In this document: one piece after another, positions 57,172 through 64,000 of the stretch
How the letters are laid out: each line of letters begins with the position of its first letter
Numbering within the stretch: position 1 is the first letter of the stretch
NCBI RefSeq assembly: GCF_003986975.1
Contig: NZ_PIPO01000003.1
Coordinates: 186,001 to 250,000, forward strand
Source: Aliidiomarina soli
GTDB taxonomy: Bacteria > Pseudomonadota > Gammaproteobacteria > Enterobacterales > Alteromonadaceae
Direction of reading: 5' to 3'
DNA: 64,000 bases
Program-made: the position numbers and the translations under genes
The notes under the pieces: generated by a model
Databases searched by the model: none
Seen by the model: the letters and a program-made list of their open reading frames with translations, nothing else
What the model was told of the DNA's origin: nothing

Positions 57172-58564
57172 CGCGACTCACTTGATCAGCCTGACCCATG
57201 CTGGTGAGTACAGGGAGAATTCGCTGAACTTTGTCAAAGGTTTCCTGATATTCGTCTGCCGCTACTGAATCCATCACGATCCCGCCACCAGCCCAACAAT
57301 GCAGGTGGCCCTGGGCGGCGACTAAGGTTCGGATCGCAATATTGGTATCACTGGAACCATCTTTATTAATATAGCCGATACTGCCGCAGTACACACTACG
57401 TCGGTGGGGCTCGAGTGAGTCAATAATTCGCATGGCGCTGATTTTCGGTGCCCCGGTAATCGAACCGCCAGGAAACGCCGCACGCAGCAATTCGATGCTT
57501 TGCAGTGGTGTCGCAAGTTGGCCGACGACTGTACTAACCAGATGATGCACCGCATTGAAACTCTCGATAGCAAACAAAGCCGGAACTTTGACACTGCCTG
57601 GGAGACAGGTTCGGCTTAAATCATTGCGCAGCAGATCGACGATCATCAGGTTTTCGGCCTGATCTTTGGCCGAGGCGGCGAGCTGTTGCCGTTGCAGGGT
57701 ATCGGTCCGTGGGTCATTACTGCGCGGACGCGTTCCTTTAATAGGCTTTGTTTGCACTGCGCCGGTGGCATCGGTTTGTAAAAATCGTTCAGGTGACAGA
57801 CTTAATATGGCTCCGTCAGGCAGGCGCATGAAAGCAGAAAAAGGTGCCCGGTTTGCTTCGCGAAGCGCTTTGTAAGCGAGCCATTCATCACCCTGATAGC
57901 TGGCACTGAAGCGTTGCGCGAGGTTTATTTGGTAGCAGTTTCCCGCCCGCAGGTGCTGATGGATATGCTTAATTTTTGCAAGGTAGGCAGGTCTAGTCAT
58001 GTTGCTCTGCCAGGCACTGGATAGGGAAAAATCAAATTGCCCCAGTGCATGCGGAGGCTTCCAGAATGCCTCGTAGTGCTCAAGTTGGTCGGCGGGGGCA
58101 AGGACAAAACTACGCTGTTCCTGATGGTCGATAATTAATGCGTGCTGATAAAACCCCAGGGCGATATCAGGCAGATTAATATCACTGCTCGCAGATCCTG
58201 CGTCCGGGCTGTCAATGGACTCCAGTAAGCGACCGAGATCGTATGCAAAGTAGCCGGCAGCGCCGCCGGTAAATGGCAAGTCGTGCTCGCCTTTATAGTC
58301 CGCCTGAGCCGAGAGTTGCTGTTGCAGTTTCTCGAATGGATCCAGCCCTTGCTGGCGCAGTTCTTCCACCGATGCGCTGAGTTGCTGCAGTGGTTGGCGC
58401 AGCAGAATATCGTAGCGACTATTGGGGTGGACACTGGCTGACGAGTCAAGTAGCAACGCCCAGGGTTCGCGACTGAACGGGGTGAACAGGGCCAGTGTAT
58501 CGGACCAGTCGGAGTACGGAACTTCGCGACTGAGTACTACATTGGATAACGATGACAGAGGCAT
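57161..58564 (-). CDS. pabB: Aminodeoxychorismate synthase component I
   Basis: 467 residues, chorismate-binding enzyme of folate synthesis. NCYQINLAQRF, PIKGTRPR, AENLMIVDLLRNDLSR and GGSITGAPK identify PabB; the Lys in PIKG forms the covalent intermediate, which separates it from TrpE (PIAG). It needs a glutaminase partner; none is next to it, so trpG (3955) may supply it. Confidence 0.94.
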   Translation of the reverse strand: MPLSSLSNVVLSREVPYSDWSDTLALFTPFSREPWALLLDSSASVHPNSRYDILLRQPLQQLSASVEELRQQGLDPFEKLQQQLSAQADYKGEHDLPFTGGAAGYFAYDLGRLLESIDSPDAGSASSDINLPDIALGFYQHALIIDHQEQRSFVLAPADQLEHYEAFWKPPHALGQFDFSLSSAWQSNMTRPAYLAKIKHIHQHLRAGNCYQINLAQRFSASYQGDEWLAYKALREANRAPFSAFMRLPDGAILSLSPERFLQTDATGAVQTKPIKGTRPRSNDPRTDTLQRQQLAASAKDQAENLMIVDLLRNDLSRTCLPGSVKVPALFAIESFNAVHHLVSTVVGQLATPLQSIELLRAAFPGGSITGAPKISAMRIIDSLEPHRRSVYCGSIGYINKDGSSDTNIAIRTLVAAQGHLHCWAGGGIVMDSVAADEYQETFDKVQRILPVLTSMGQADQVSRGDD

Positions 58565-58679
58565 TTAACAAGGTCTCTAACTGGCAGCTTGAAGGTAAAC
58601 AGAGTATCATAACCGCCGCTTAAGAATCACGTTTCCTGGTTAGCGCCGGGCAACCATTGTAGCCGGACTAGAGGTAATT

Positions 58680-60245
58680 ATGTCGACCCAAGCTATGTCA
58701 GCAAAATCTGAGTCAAGCAACACCAAGCCAGTGATAAAACAGCAGGATTTTATTGAAAGCATTGCAGATGCGCTGCAGTTTATTTCGTACTATCACCCGC
58801 TGGATTTTGTCCAGGCGCTGGCGGACGCATATGAACGCGAGCAAAGTGAAGCGGCGAAACATGCGATCGCGCAGATGCTGCAGAATTCACGGATGTCAGC
58901 CCAGGGACATCGCCCAATTTGTCAGGACACCGGAATTGTTACCTGTTTTGTCAAAGTTGGAATGGATGTGCAGTGGGATAAAACGGATATGACGGTGCAG
59001 GAAATGGTCGATGAAGGCACCCGTCGCGCCTATCTGAACCCGGATAACCCGTTACGTGCTTCTATCGTCGCTGACCCTGCTGGAACGCGCAAGAACACCG
59101 GTGACAATACGCCTGCGGTGGTGCACCTGGATATGGTTCACGGGGCAAAGGTGGATGTCATGATCGCGGCCAAAGGTGGCGGGTCTGAGAACAAATCGAA
59201 GATGGTGATGCTGAATCCGAGTGACTCGGTTGCCGACTGGGTGGTTGAAACACTGCCGAAGATGGGCGCTGGCTGGTGCCCGCCAGGTATGATTGGTCTT
59301 GGCATTGGTGGTACAGCGGAAAAATCCGCGGTGTTAGCCAAGGAGTCGCTGATGGACCCGGTGGATATTCACGAACTTATTGAGCGGGGCCCACAGAACG
59401 CGGAAGAAGAACTGCGGCTGGAAATTTTTGAGCGGGTTAACAAGCTTGGTATTGGCGCTCAGGGTCTCGGCGGGCTTACCACAGTGGTCGATGTGAAAAT
59501 TAATTCACTGCCAACCCATGCGGCGTCCAAGCCGGTCACTCTGATCCCAAATTGCGCTGCGACGCGGCATGTGCACTTTACCCTTGACGGGTCGGGACCC
59601 GCCGATTTGCAGCCGCCGAAACTAGAAGACTGGCCGGATATTACCTTTGAAGTGGGTGAAAATGTTCGTCGGGTGAACCTGGATGAGTTGAAAAAAGACG
59701 ATGTTCTTGACTGGAAAATGGGTGAAACCGTACTTCTGAGCGGCAAGTTGTTAACCGGGCGTGACGCCGCACATAAGCGAATCGCTGACATGCTGAGCAA
59801 AGGTGAACCGCTTCCCGTCGACTTTACCGATAAGTTTATTTACTACGTAGGGCCTGTCGATCCTGTTGGCGACGAGGCAGTCGGGCCTGCAGGGCCGACC
59901 ACAGCCACGCGGATGGATAAGTTCACCGATACCATGCTCGAGCAGACCGGGATTATCGGTATGATCGGCAAAGCAGAGCGCGGCCAGAAGACGGTCGATA
60001 GCATTGCTCAACATAAGGCTGTCTACCTGATGGCGGTGGGCGGTGCGGCGTACCTGGTGGCCAAAGCGGTGAAGAAAGCAAAGGTTGTTGCCTTTGACGA
60101 TCTGGGGATGGAAGCTATCTATGAGTTTGAAGTCGAAGACATGCCGGTGACGGTTGCGGTAGATGCGCAAGGAAACAATGCGCATCAGGCTGGTCCGGAG
60201 ACATGGGCAGTTAAGATCGCTGAAGCTGATGCCTTTCCAGGCTAA
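58680..60245 (+). CDS. fumA: Class I fumarate hydratase
   Basis: 521 residues, [4Fe-4S]-dependent fumarase, alpha and beta regions in one chain. ICQDTGIVTCFVKVG, IGLGIGGTAEKSAVLAKE, KLLTGRDAAHKRIADML and YYVGPVDPVGDEAVGPAGPTT are characteristic. It interconverts fumarate and malate in the TCA cycle. Whether it is best called fumA or fumB cannot be told. Confidence 0.94.
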   Translation: MSTQAMSAKSESSNTKPVIKQQDFIESIADALQFISYYHPLDFVQALADAYEREQSEAAKHAIAQMLQNSRMSAQGHRPICQDTGIVTCFVKVGMDVQWDKTDMTVQEMVDEGTRRAYLNPDNPLRASIVADPAGTRKNTGDNTPAVVHLDMVHGAKVDVMIAAKGGGSENKSKMVMLNPSDSVADWVVETLPKMGAGWCPPGMIGLGIGGTAEKSAVLAKESLMDPVDIHELIERGPQNAEEELRLEIFERVNKLGIGAQGLGGLTTVVDVKINSLPTHAASKPVTLIPNCAATRHVHFTLDGSGPADLQPPKLEDWPDITFEVGENVRRVNLDELKKDDVLDWKMGETVLLSGKLLTGRDAAHKRIADMLSKGEPLPVDFTDKFIYYVGPVDPVGDEAVGPAGPTTATRMDKFTDTMLEQTGIIGMIGKAERGQKTVDSIAQHKAVYLMAVGGAAYLVAKAVKKAKVVAFDDLGMEAIYEFEVEDMPVTVAVDAQGNNAHQAGPETWAVKIAEADAFPG

Positions 60246-60295
60246 GCGTAGCTGGGGCAGTCACTACACCTAAGCCGCCTATAATGGATGCATGC

Positions 60296-60334
60296 AAGGC
60301 CTGTTGCCGATATGATTGGCAACAGGCCTTTTTA
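60296..60334 (+). terminator. Fumarase rho-independent terminator
   Basis: AAGGCCTGTTGCC - 9 bases - GGCAACAGGCCTT followed by TTTAT: a 13-bp perfect stem, 50 bases after the fumarase stop. Confidence 0.93.
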
Positions 60335-60360
60335 TTTGAAAAGCAATGAAGGAGTTTTAA

Positions 60361-61653
60361 ATGGAGCTCAGCTCGCCGGTTTGGTTGCTGGCCCTTGCCG
60401 CGGTAACAGCATTTGCCCTTGGCGCAGGTGTTTACGGGTTATGGAACCTAAAACCCAAACGCCTGCTGGAAGCGCGTTACGATGAACTGGCCAGACGTTT
60501 TGAAGCGCAGCAGGATGAGCTGCGTGAAGCGCAGCACTATCAACAGCAACTTCAGGTAAAACTGGCCAGCACCCGCACTCAGTCTGAGCAAATTAAGCAG
60601 CATGCGGATGAAAAAATAAGCCTGCTTCAGCGCAGTGAAGAGCGCCTCGAAAAAGAGTTTGAACGTCTTGCAGGACGCATCCTGGAACAAACCTCAGCGC
60701 AATTCAATAAACGAAATCAGGAAACATTGAGCCATACGCTGGCACCTCTGCGTCAGCAAATCGATACCTTTCGCCAGCAAGTGTCGCAGCAGTTTAATGA
60801 TGAAACCAAGGAACGGGCGTCGTTAAAGCAGGAACTGAATCAGTTACGCCAGCTCAATCAGCAAATGGCGTCTGAAGCCCAGGCTCTGACCATGGCCTTA
60901 AAGGGCGACAATAAGCAGCAGGGCAACTGGGGCGAAGTGGTACTGGGCCGTATGCTTGACCAGTCCGGGTTGAGAGAAGGGCATGAATATACAACTCAGC
61001 GCCAACACCGGGATGAAGAAGGTAAGAGTTTTAAGCCCGATGTGGTGGTTCATTTGCCGAATGACAAAGATGTGGTTATCGATTCGAAAGTGTCGTTAAC
61101 CGCGTACGAGCGCTATTTTAACAGTGACGATGAGAGCATGCGAGAGCAGGCAATGCAGCAGCATCTGCAGTCTTTACGTCAGCATATAAAAGAGCTCGGC
61201 AAAAAGAATTATCAGAGTTTAGATGGCGTGCGAACGCTCGACTATGTGCTGTTGTTTATTCCGTTGGAACCAGCGTTTCTGCTGGCGGTGGATAAAGATC
61301 CCGAGCTGATTAGCCTGGCTTTGGATAACAATATCATGCTGGTTAGCCCGACCAACCTGTTGGTTGCTCTGCGCACGGTCCACAATATCTGGCAATACGA
61401 ATATCAGAACCAGAATGCGCAGCGTATTGCTGAAGACGCAGCCCGGCTGTATGACAAATTTGTTGGTTTTGTCGAGGACATGCAGAAGGTGCGCGGCGCG
61501 TTGCAAAACTCCGAAAAGCACCTGGATTCCGCGTTTAACAAATTAGCCGAAGGGCGAGGCAACATCATTAGCCGGGTAGAGAAGTTTCGGGCGATGGGAG
61601 TACAGCCGAACAAACGTCTGCCACAAACTCCGGACATCGACGAGGCGGATTAA
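60361..61653 (+). CDS. rmuC: DNA recombination protein RmuC
   Basis: 430 residues. An N-terminal membrane helix (about 6-26), a long Gln/Glu-rich coiled coil (about 35-175) and a nuclease-like domain with NWGEVVLGRMLDQSGLREG, FKPDVVVHLP and VIDSKVSLTAYERY. RmuC limits inversion at short repeats in E. coli. It converges on the next gene with a four-base overlap. Confidence 0.95.
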   Translation: MELSSPVWLLALAAVTAFALGAGVYGLWNLKPKRLLEARYDELARRFEAQQDELREAQHYQQQLQVKLASTRTQSEQIKQHADEKISLLQRSEERLEKEFERLAGRILEQTSAQFNKRNQETLSHTLAPLRQQIDTFRQQVSQQFNDETKERASLKQELNQLRQLNQQMASEAQALTMALKGDNKQQGNWGEVVLGRMLDQSGLREGHEYTTQRQHRDEEGKSFKPDVVVHLPNDKDVVIDSKVSLTAYERYFNSDDESMREQAMQQHLQSLRQHIKELGKKNYQSLDGVRTLDYVLLFIPLEPAFLLAVDKDPELISLALDNNIMLVSPTNLLVALRTVHNIWQYEYQNQNAQRIAEDAARLYDKFVGFVEDMQKVRGALQNSEKHLDSAFNKLAEGRGNIISRVEKFRAMGVQPNKRLPQTPDIDEAD

Positions 61654-62546
61654 TCGGGGCGGAAACTGGTCCCATAGATGTCATTGTATAAGCGTGCCAG
61701 ATAGGGCCGTTCGGCAGCCGGGACCCAGCTCATATGCATATCAAAGTATTCCTGCGTGCGGCTAAGCTCTTCAATCGCCAAATTGGCGCTTTGCAGAAAC
61801 TGCTGACCCTGCTCGCTGCGATTACACAGCAGGTAGCCAAGCAAGGCTCGGTCTGCTTCGCGTAAGGGAATGACTTTAAGGTCAGGTTGCGCTTGATTAC
61901 TCATCTGAATAAAGCGTTCCATCGCGACTGAGGTATGAATGGTCAGGTCGATGCGCCCACTGACGAGCATATCGAAAAGCCCGGACGCTTGATCAGGTAC
62001 CGATCGGATCCACAACTGGTTGCTATGACGGTCTCTGCTGAGTGCTTGATCTAAATCTTCACCGTAGGAACGGCCCCGGACCAGGCCAAGGGTCAGATTC
62101 GGGCTCAATGAAAGCACGTCCTGCAGTGAGAGATGGTCATCCTCCGAAGCAGACTTTAACGCTTCGACCTGGTCCGCCAGCCGATGAGACGCCAGCATAT
62201 ACAGCCGCAGCGGCGGGAACACCACCTGCGGCAGGGCCGATGCATAGGCGTACTGACCACGTTCTTCATTATAAACACTCTTACCACGACAGACATGAGC
62301 CTGTTCGCTCAGCATCGCCTGGGCGCGGGCTGAATTAACAAAGCGTGGCTGGACGTCGAAGTCTCTCAGGTAAGGCTGATACAGCTCAAGTAACTGACTA
62401 TTGATATCAGAAGAGGAAGTTGGGGTTGCGACGGGCACGTCAGGGTCAACGTCAGTTAACCAGATAATACGCTGAGGAGACTGCTCAGAAGCTGACGCTG
62501 AGCTTAGGATGCAAAAGCCGATAATGTAGAGTAAGCGCTGGAACAT
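61650..62546 (-). CDS. Periplasmic solute-binding-like protein
   Basis: 298 residues with a signal peptide (LLYIIGFCILSSASAS). The rest resembles type-II periplasmic binding proteins of the amino-acid (SBP3) kind, with FVNSARAQAMLSEQAHVCRG, NLTLGLVRGRSYGEDL and GRIDLTIHTSVAMERF. No transporter genes are adjacent, so it may be a sensor or orphan binding protein. Ligand unknown. Confidence 0.75.
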   Translation of the reverse strand: MFQRLLYIIGFCILSSASASEQSPQRIIWLTDVDPDVPVATPTSSSDINSQLLELYQPYLRDFDVQPRFVNSARAQAMLSEQAHVCRGKSVYNEERGQYAYASALPQVVFPPLRLYMLASHRLADQVEALKSASEDDHLSLQDVLSLSPNLTLGLVRGRSYGEDLDQALSRDRHSNQLWIRSVPDQASGLFDMLVSGRIDLTIHTSVAMERFIQMSNQAQPDLKVIPLREADRALLGYLLCNRSEQGQQFLQSANLAIEELSRTQEYFDMHMSWVPAAERPYLARLYNDIYGTSFRPD

Positions 62547-62633
62547 AGGTATGAAACCTCAGGCCATGAATAAATAAATCAACACTTAGCTACTAATACT
62601 ACGATGAATGTTTAGTATCGGCAATGGCTTTTG

Positions 62634-63173
62634 TTAAAAATTATAACCAATTAGTAACATAGCACCGGAGACACCAAGAACGGCTAGCTCGGCGTTCATC
62701 TGTTTATAACGGAACCCCAGGCTCGGAACGGCCGCCGGTGAGGTGCCAAAATGGTTAAACGGTACCTTGTCTTGATATTCATTACGGTAACCGTGAATAA
62801 AGCCAGCAGTCACTTTAGCAAACATGGCGCTGTTTTCACGTTGCCAGAAGTTGTAGTCGTAACCAGCGTACGCATATACGCTGGACTGCGAAAACGAATT
62901 ATTAAAAAAAGCGAATCCGAGTAACGGGGTGGCGTTGTTTAATGCCGGGAAACGTGTGTTAAGTGGAATTGACACCATATTGTCGCCGCGCCGTTCAAAG
63001 CCAATAAAATGTTGAGTGTTGTTATGATCTGGCTGCGGATTAAAATGTGTCGTCCATAGCGAGGTGCTTAGGGTGTATTTGTTGTCGGCGGCTCCTTTGC
63101 CGGATTCCGCCTGTGCGGAGCTGGCGATAAGAGCAAACAGCGATAGCAGATTAAGAAGCCTGCGAAACGGCAA
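62634..63173 (-). CDS. Predicted outer-membrane beta-barrel protein
   Basis: 179 residues if it starts at TTG 63171-63173, which has GAGG six bases upstream and gives a good signal peptide (LLNLLSLFALIASSAQA); an ATG at 63242 would add 23 residues that do not look like a signal. The mature part alternates hydrophobic and polar residues with aromatic ends (YTLSTSLWTTHF, YAYAGYDYNFW, AMLLIGYNF), as in small barrels such as PagP-like proteins. The exact family is uncertain. Confidence 0.7.
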   Translation of the reverse strand: MPFRRLLNLLSLFALIASSAQAESGKGAADNKYTLSTSLWTTHFNPQPDHNNTQHFIGFERRGDNMVSIPLNTRFPALNNATPLLGFAFFNNSFSQSSVYAYAGYDYNFWQRENSAMFAKVTAGFIHGYRNEYQDKVPFNHFGTSPAAVPSLGFRYKQMNAELAVLGVSGAMLLIGYNF

Positions 63174-63333
63174 AATACACCTCGGGATGGTTAGTTCTGT
63201 TGGGTTGGAGCTAATACTATGTATCTTCGCCGCAGCCTGCAAACATCTACGGGTATTTTTGCATAGTTATGACAAAGTTGTAGTCAGGTCTGGTTTGCCG
63301 CTAGACTAGGGGCTCGCGAATAAAAAGCTATAA

Positions 63334-64000
63334 ATGATGCGCTTAAATTATATCAAGCTGGCTGGTTTTAAGTCCTTTGTTGACTCAACCAAAGTACCTT
63401 TCCCCGAGCAGATGACCTGTGTAGTCGGGCCGAACGGCTGCGGTAAATCAAATGTGATTGATGCGGTGCGCTGGGTACTGGGCGAAAGCTCGGCGAAGAA
63501 TTTGCGTGGCGATGCAATGACCGATGTTATTTTTAACGGATCGAATTCGCGTAAGCCAGTCTCCCGGGCCAGTGTTGAATTGGTTTTCGATAACAGCGAA
63601 GGGCGCTTGCAGGGCGAGTATGCCAGTTATCAGGAAATTTCTGTCAAACGCCTGGTGACCCGGGATGGCCAGTCCAGTTATTTCCTCAATGGCAGTAAAT
63701 GCCGGCGCCGCGATATTACGGACCTGTTTCTGGGGACAGGATTAGGCCCACGTAGCTACGCGATTATTGAACAGGGTATGATTTCCCGCTTAATAGAGTC
63801 CCGCCCGCAGGAGCTGCGTGTCTTTATTGAAGAAGCCGCAGGCATTTCGAAATACAAAGAACGGCGCAAGGATAGCGAGAGCCGCATGCGCCGCACGCGG
63901 GAAAACCTGGAACGATTAACCGATGTGCGTGACGAACTAGGCACTCAGCTTGCCAAATTGCAACGTCAGGCAGCAGCAGCGCAGCGCTATAAAACCTTAA
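63334..64000 (+). CDS. smc: Chromosome segregation ATPase SMC (partial)
   Basis: N-terminal 222 residues; the gene continues beyond the window. [19 protein letters not shown], the Walker [19 protein letters not shown] and the Q-loop-side [13 protein letters not shown] are clear, followed by the start of the coiled coil. The start could be the second Met (63337). Partner genes scpA and scpB are at 8089-9479. Confidence 0.97.
   Translation, partial: MMRLNYIKLAGFKSFVDSTKVPFPEQMTCVVGPNGCGKSNVIDAVRWVLGESSAKNLRGDAMTDVIFNGSNSRKPVSRASVELVFDNSEGRLQGEYASYQEISVKRLVTRDGQSSYFLNGSKCRRRDITDLFLGTGLGPRSYAIIEQGMISRLIESRPQELRVFIEEAAGISKYKERRKDSESRMRRTRENLERLTDVRDELGTQLAKLQRQAAAAQRYKTL

Overview
This is a contiguous 64 kb stretch of ordinary, gene-dense gammaproteobacterial chromosome. 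The gene content and order (trp operon with a trpC-trpF fusion next to rnm; recX-alaS-csrA-tRNA-Ser-tRNA-Arg; the Na+-pump genes oadGAB; ffh/ypjD/corB; rpsP-rimM-trmD-rplS; sdaA-nudL-pabB; cysB) point to the Alteromonadales. An Idiomarina/Pseudidiomarina-like marine bacterium seems likely, but the genus is inferred from protein resemblance and gene order alone. I see no insertion sequence, prophage, integrase or CRISPR array.

Layout. 1-6560: the trp operon on the minus strand (trpE-G-D-CF-B-A, trpA cut by the window edge). Every gene junction overlaps, and a complete attenuator precedes it: promoter, 45-codon leader peptide with three consecutive Trp codons, alternative pairing segments and terminator. 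6562-11501: rnm, yciO, scpA, scpB, rluB and an agmatine-deiminase-family gene run the other way. 11498-16517: a SIMPL lipoprotein, recX (with no adjacent recA), alaS, csrA, tRNA-Ser(GCU) and two identical tRNA-Arg(ACG). 16693-19887: oadG-oadA-oadB. 19979-22776: a hybrid histidine kinase translationally coupled to an unlisted 55-residue membrane protein. 22855-28890: gshA, a lytic-transglycosylase-like lipoprotein, ffh, ypjD and corB.

28959-36604 is the main accessory block. It holds genes I cannot assign to a function: an overlapping soluble/membrane pair, two tandem paralogous lipoproteins of about 650 residues, small and large membrane proteins and another lipoprotein, with a possible decayed gene among them. 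36964-38935 is the ribosomal protein S16/tRNA methyltransferase operon with a strong promoter and a UUCG-capped hairpin at the mRNA 5' end. 39074-41058 is an ECF sigma / anti-sigma / DUF4097 surface-protein operon.

41107-49028: a J-domain protein, tyrA, an orphan receiver protein, a cytochrome c'/cytochrome b561 pair and an exported amidohydrolase pair in which only one of three modules keeps its metal ligands. 49132-53893 is a signalling cluster: a double-receiver protein, a STAS antagonist, a REC-PP2C-HATPase phosphatase/kinase resembling the HsbR/HsbA partner switch, and a soluble histidine kinase, with yciH and a conserved coiled-coil protein between them. The rest holds cysB, sdaA-nudL-pabB, a class I fumarase, rmuC, two exported proteins and the start of smc.

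Best candidates for new biology are the tandem lipoprotein block, the partner-switch cluster, the coupled 55-residue membrane protein and the degenerate amidohydrolase assembly. The trp attenuator is a clear, classical regulatory element that gene callers would miss.
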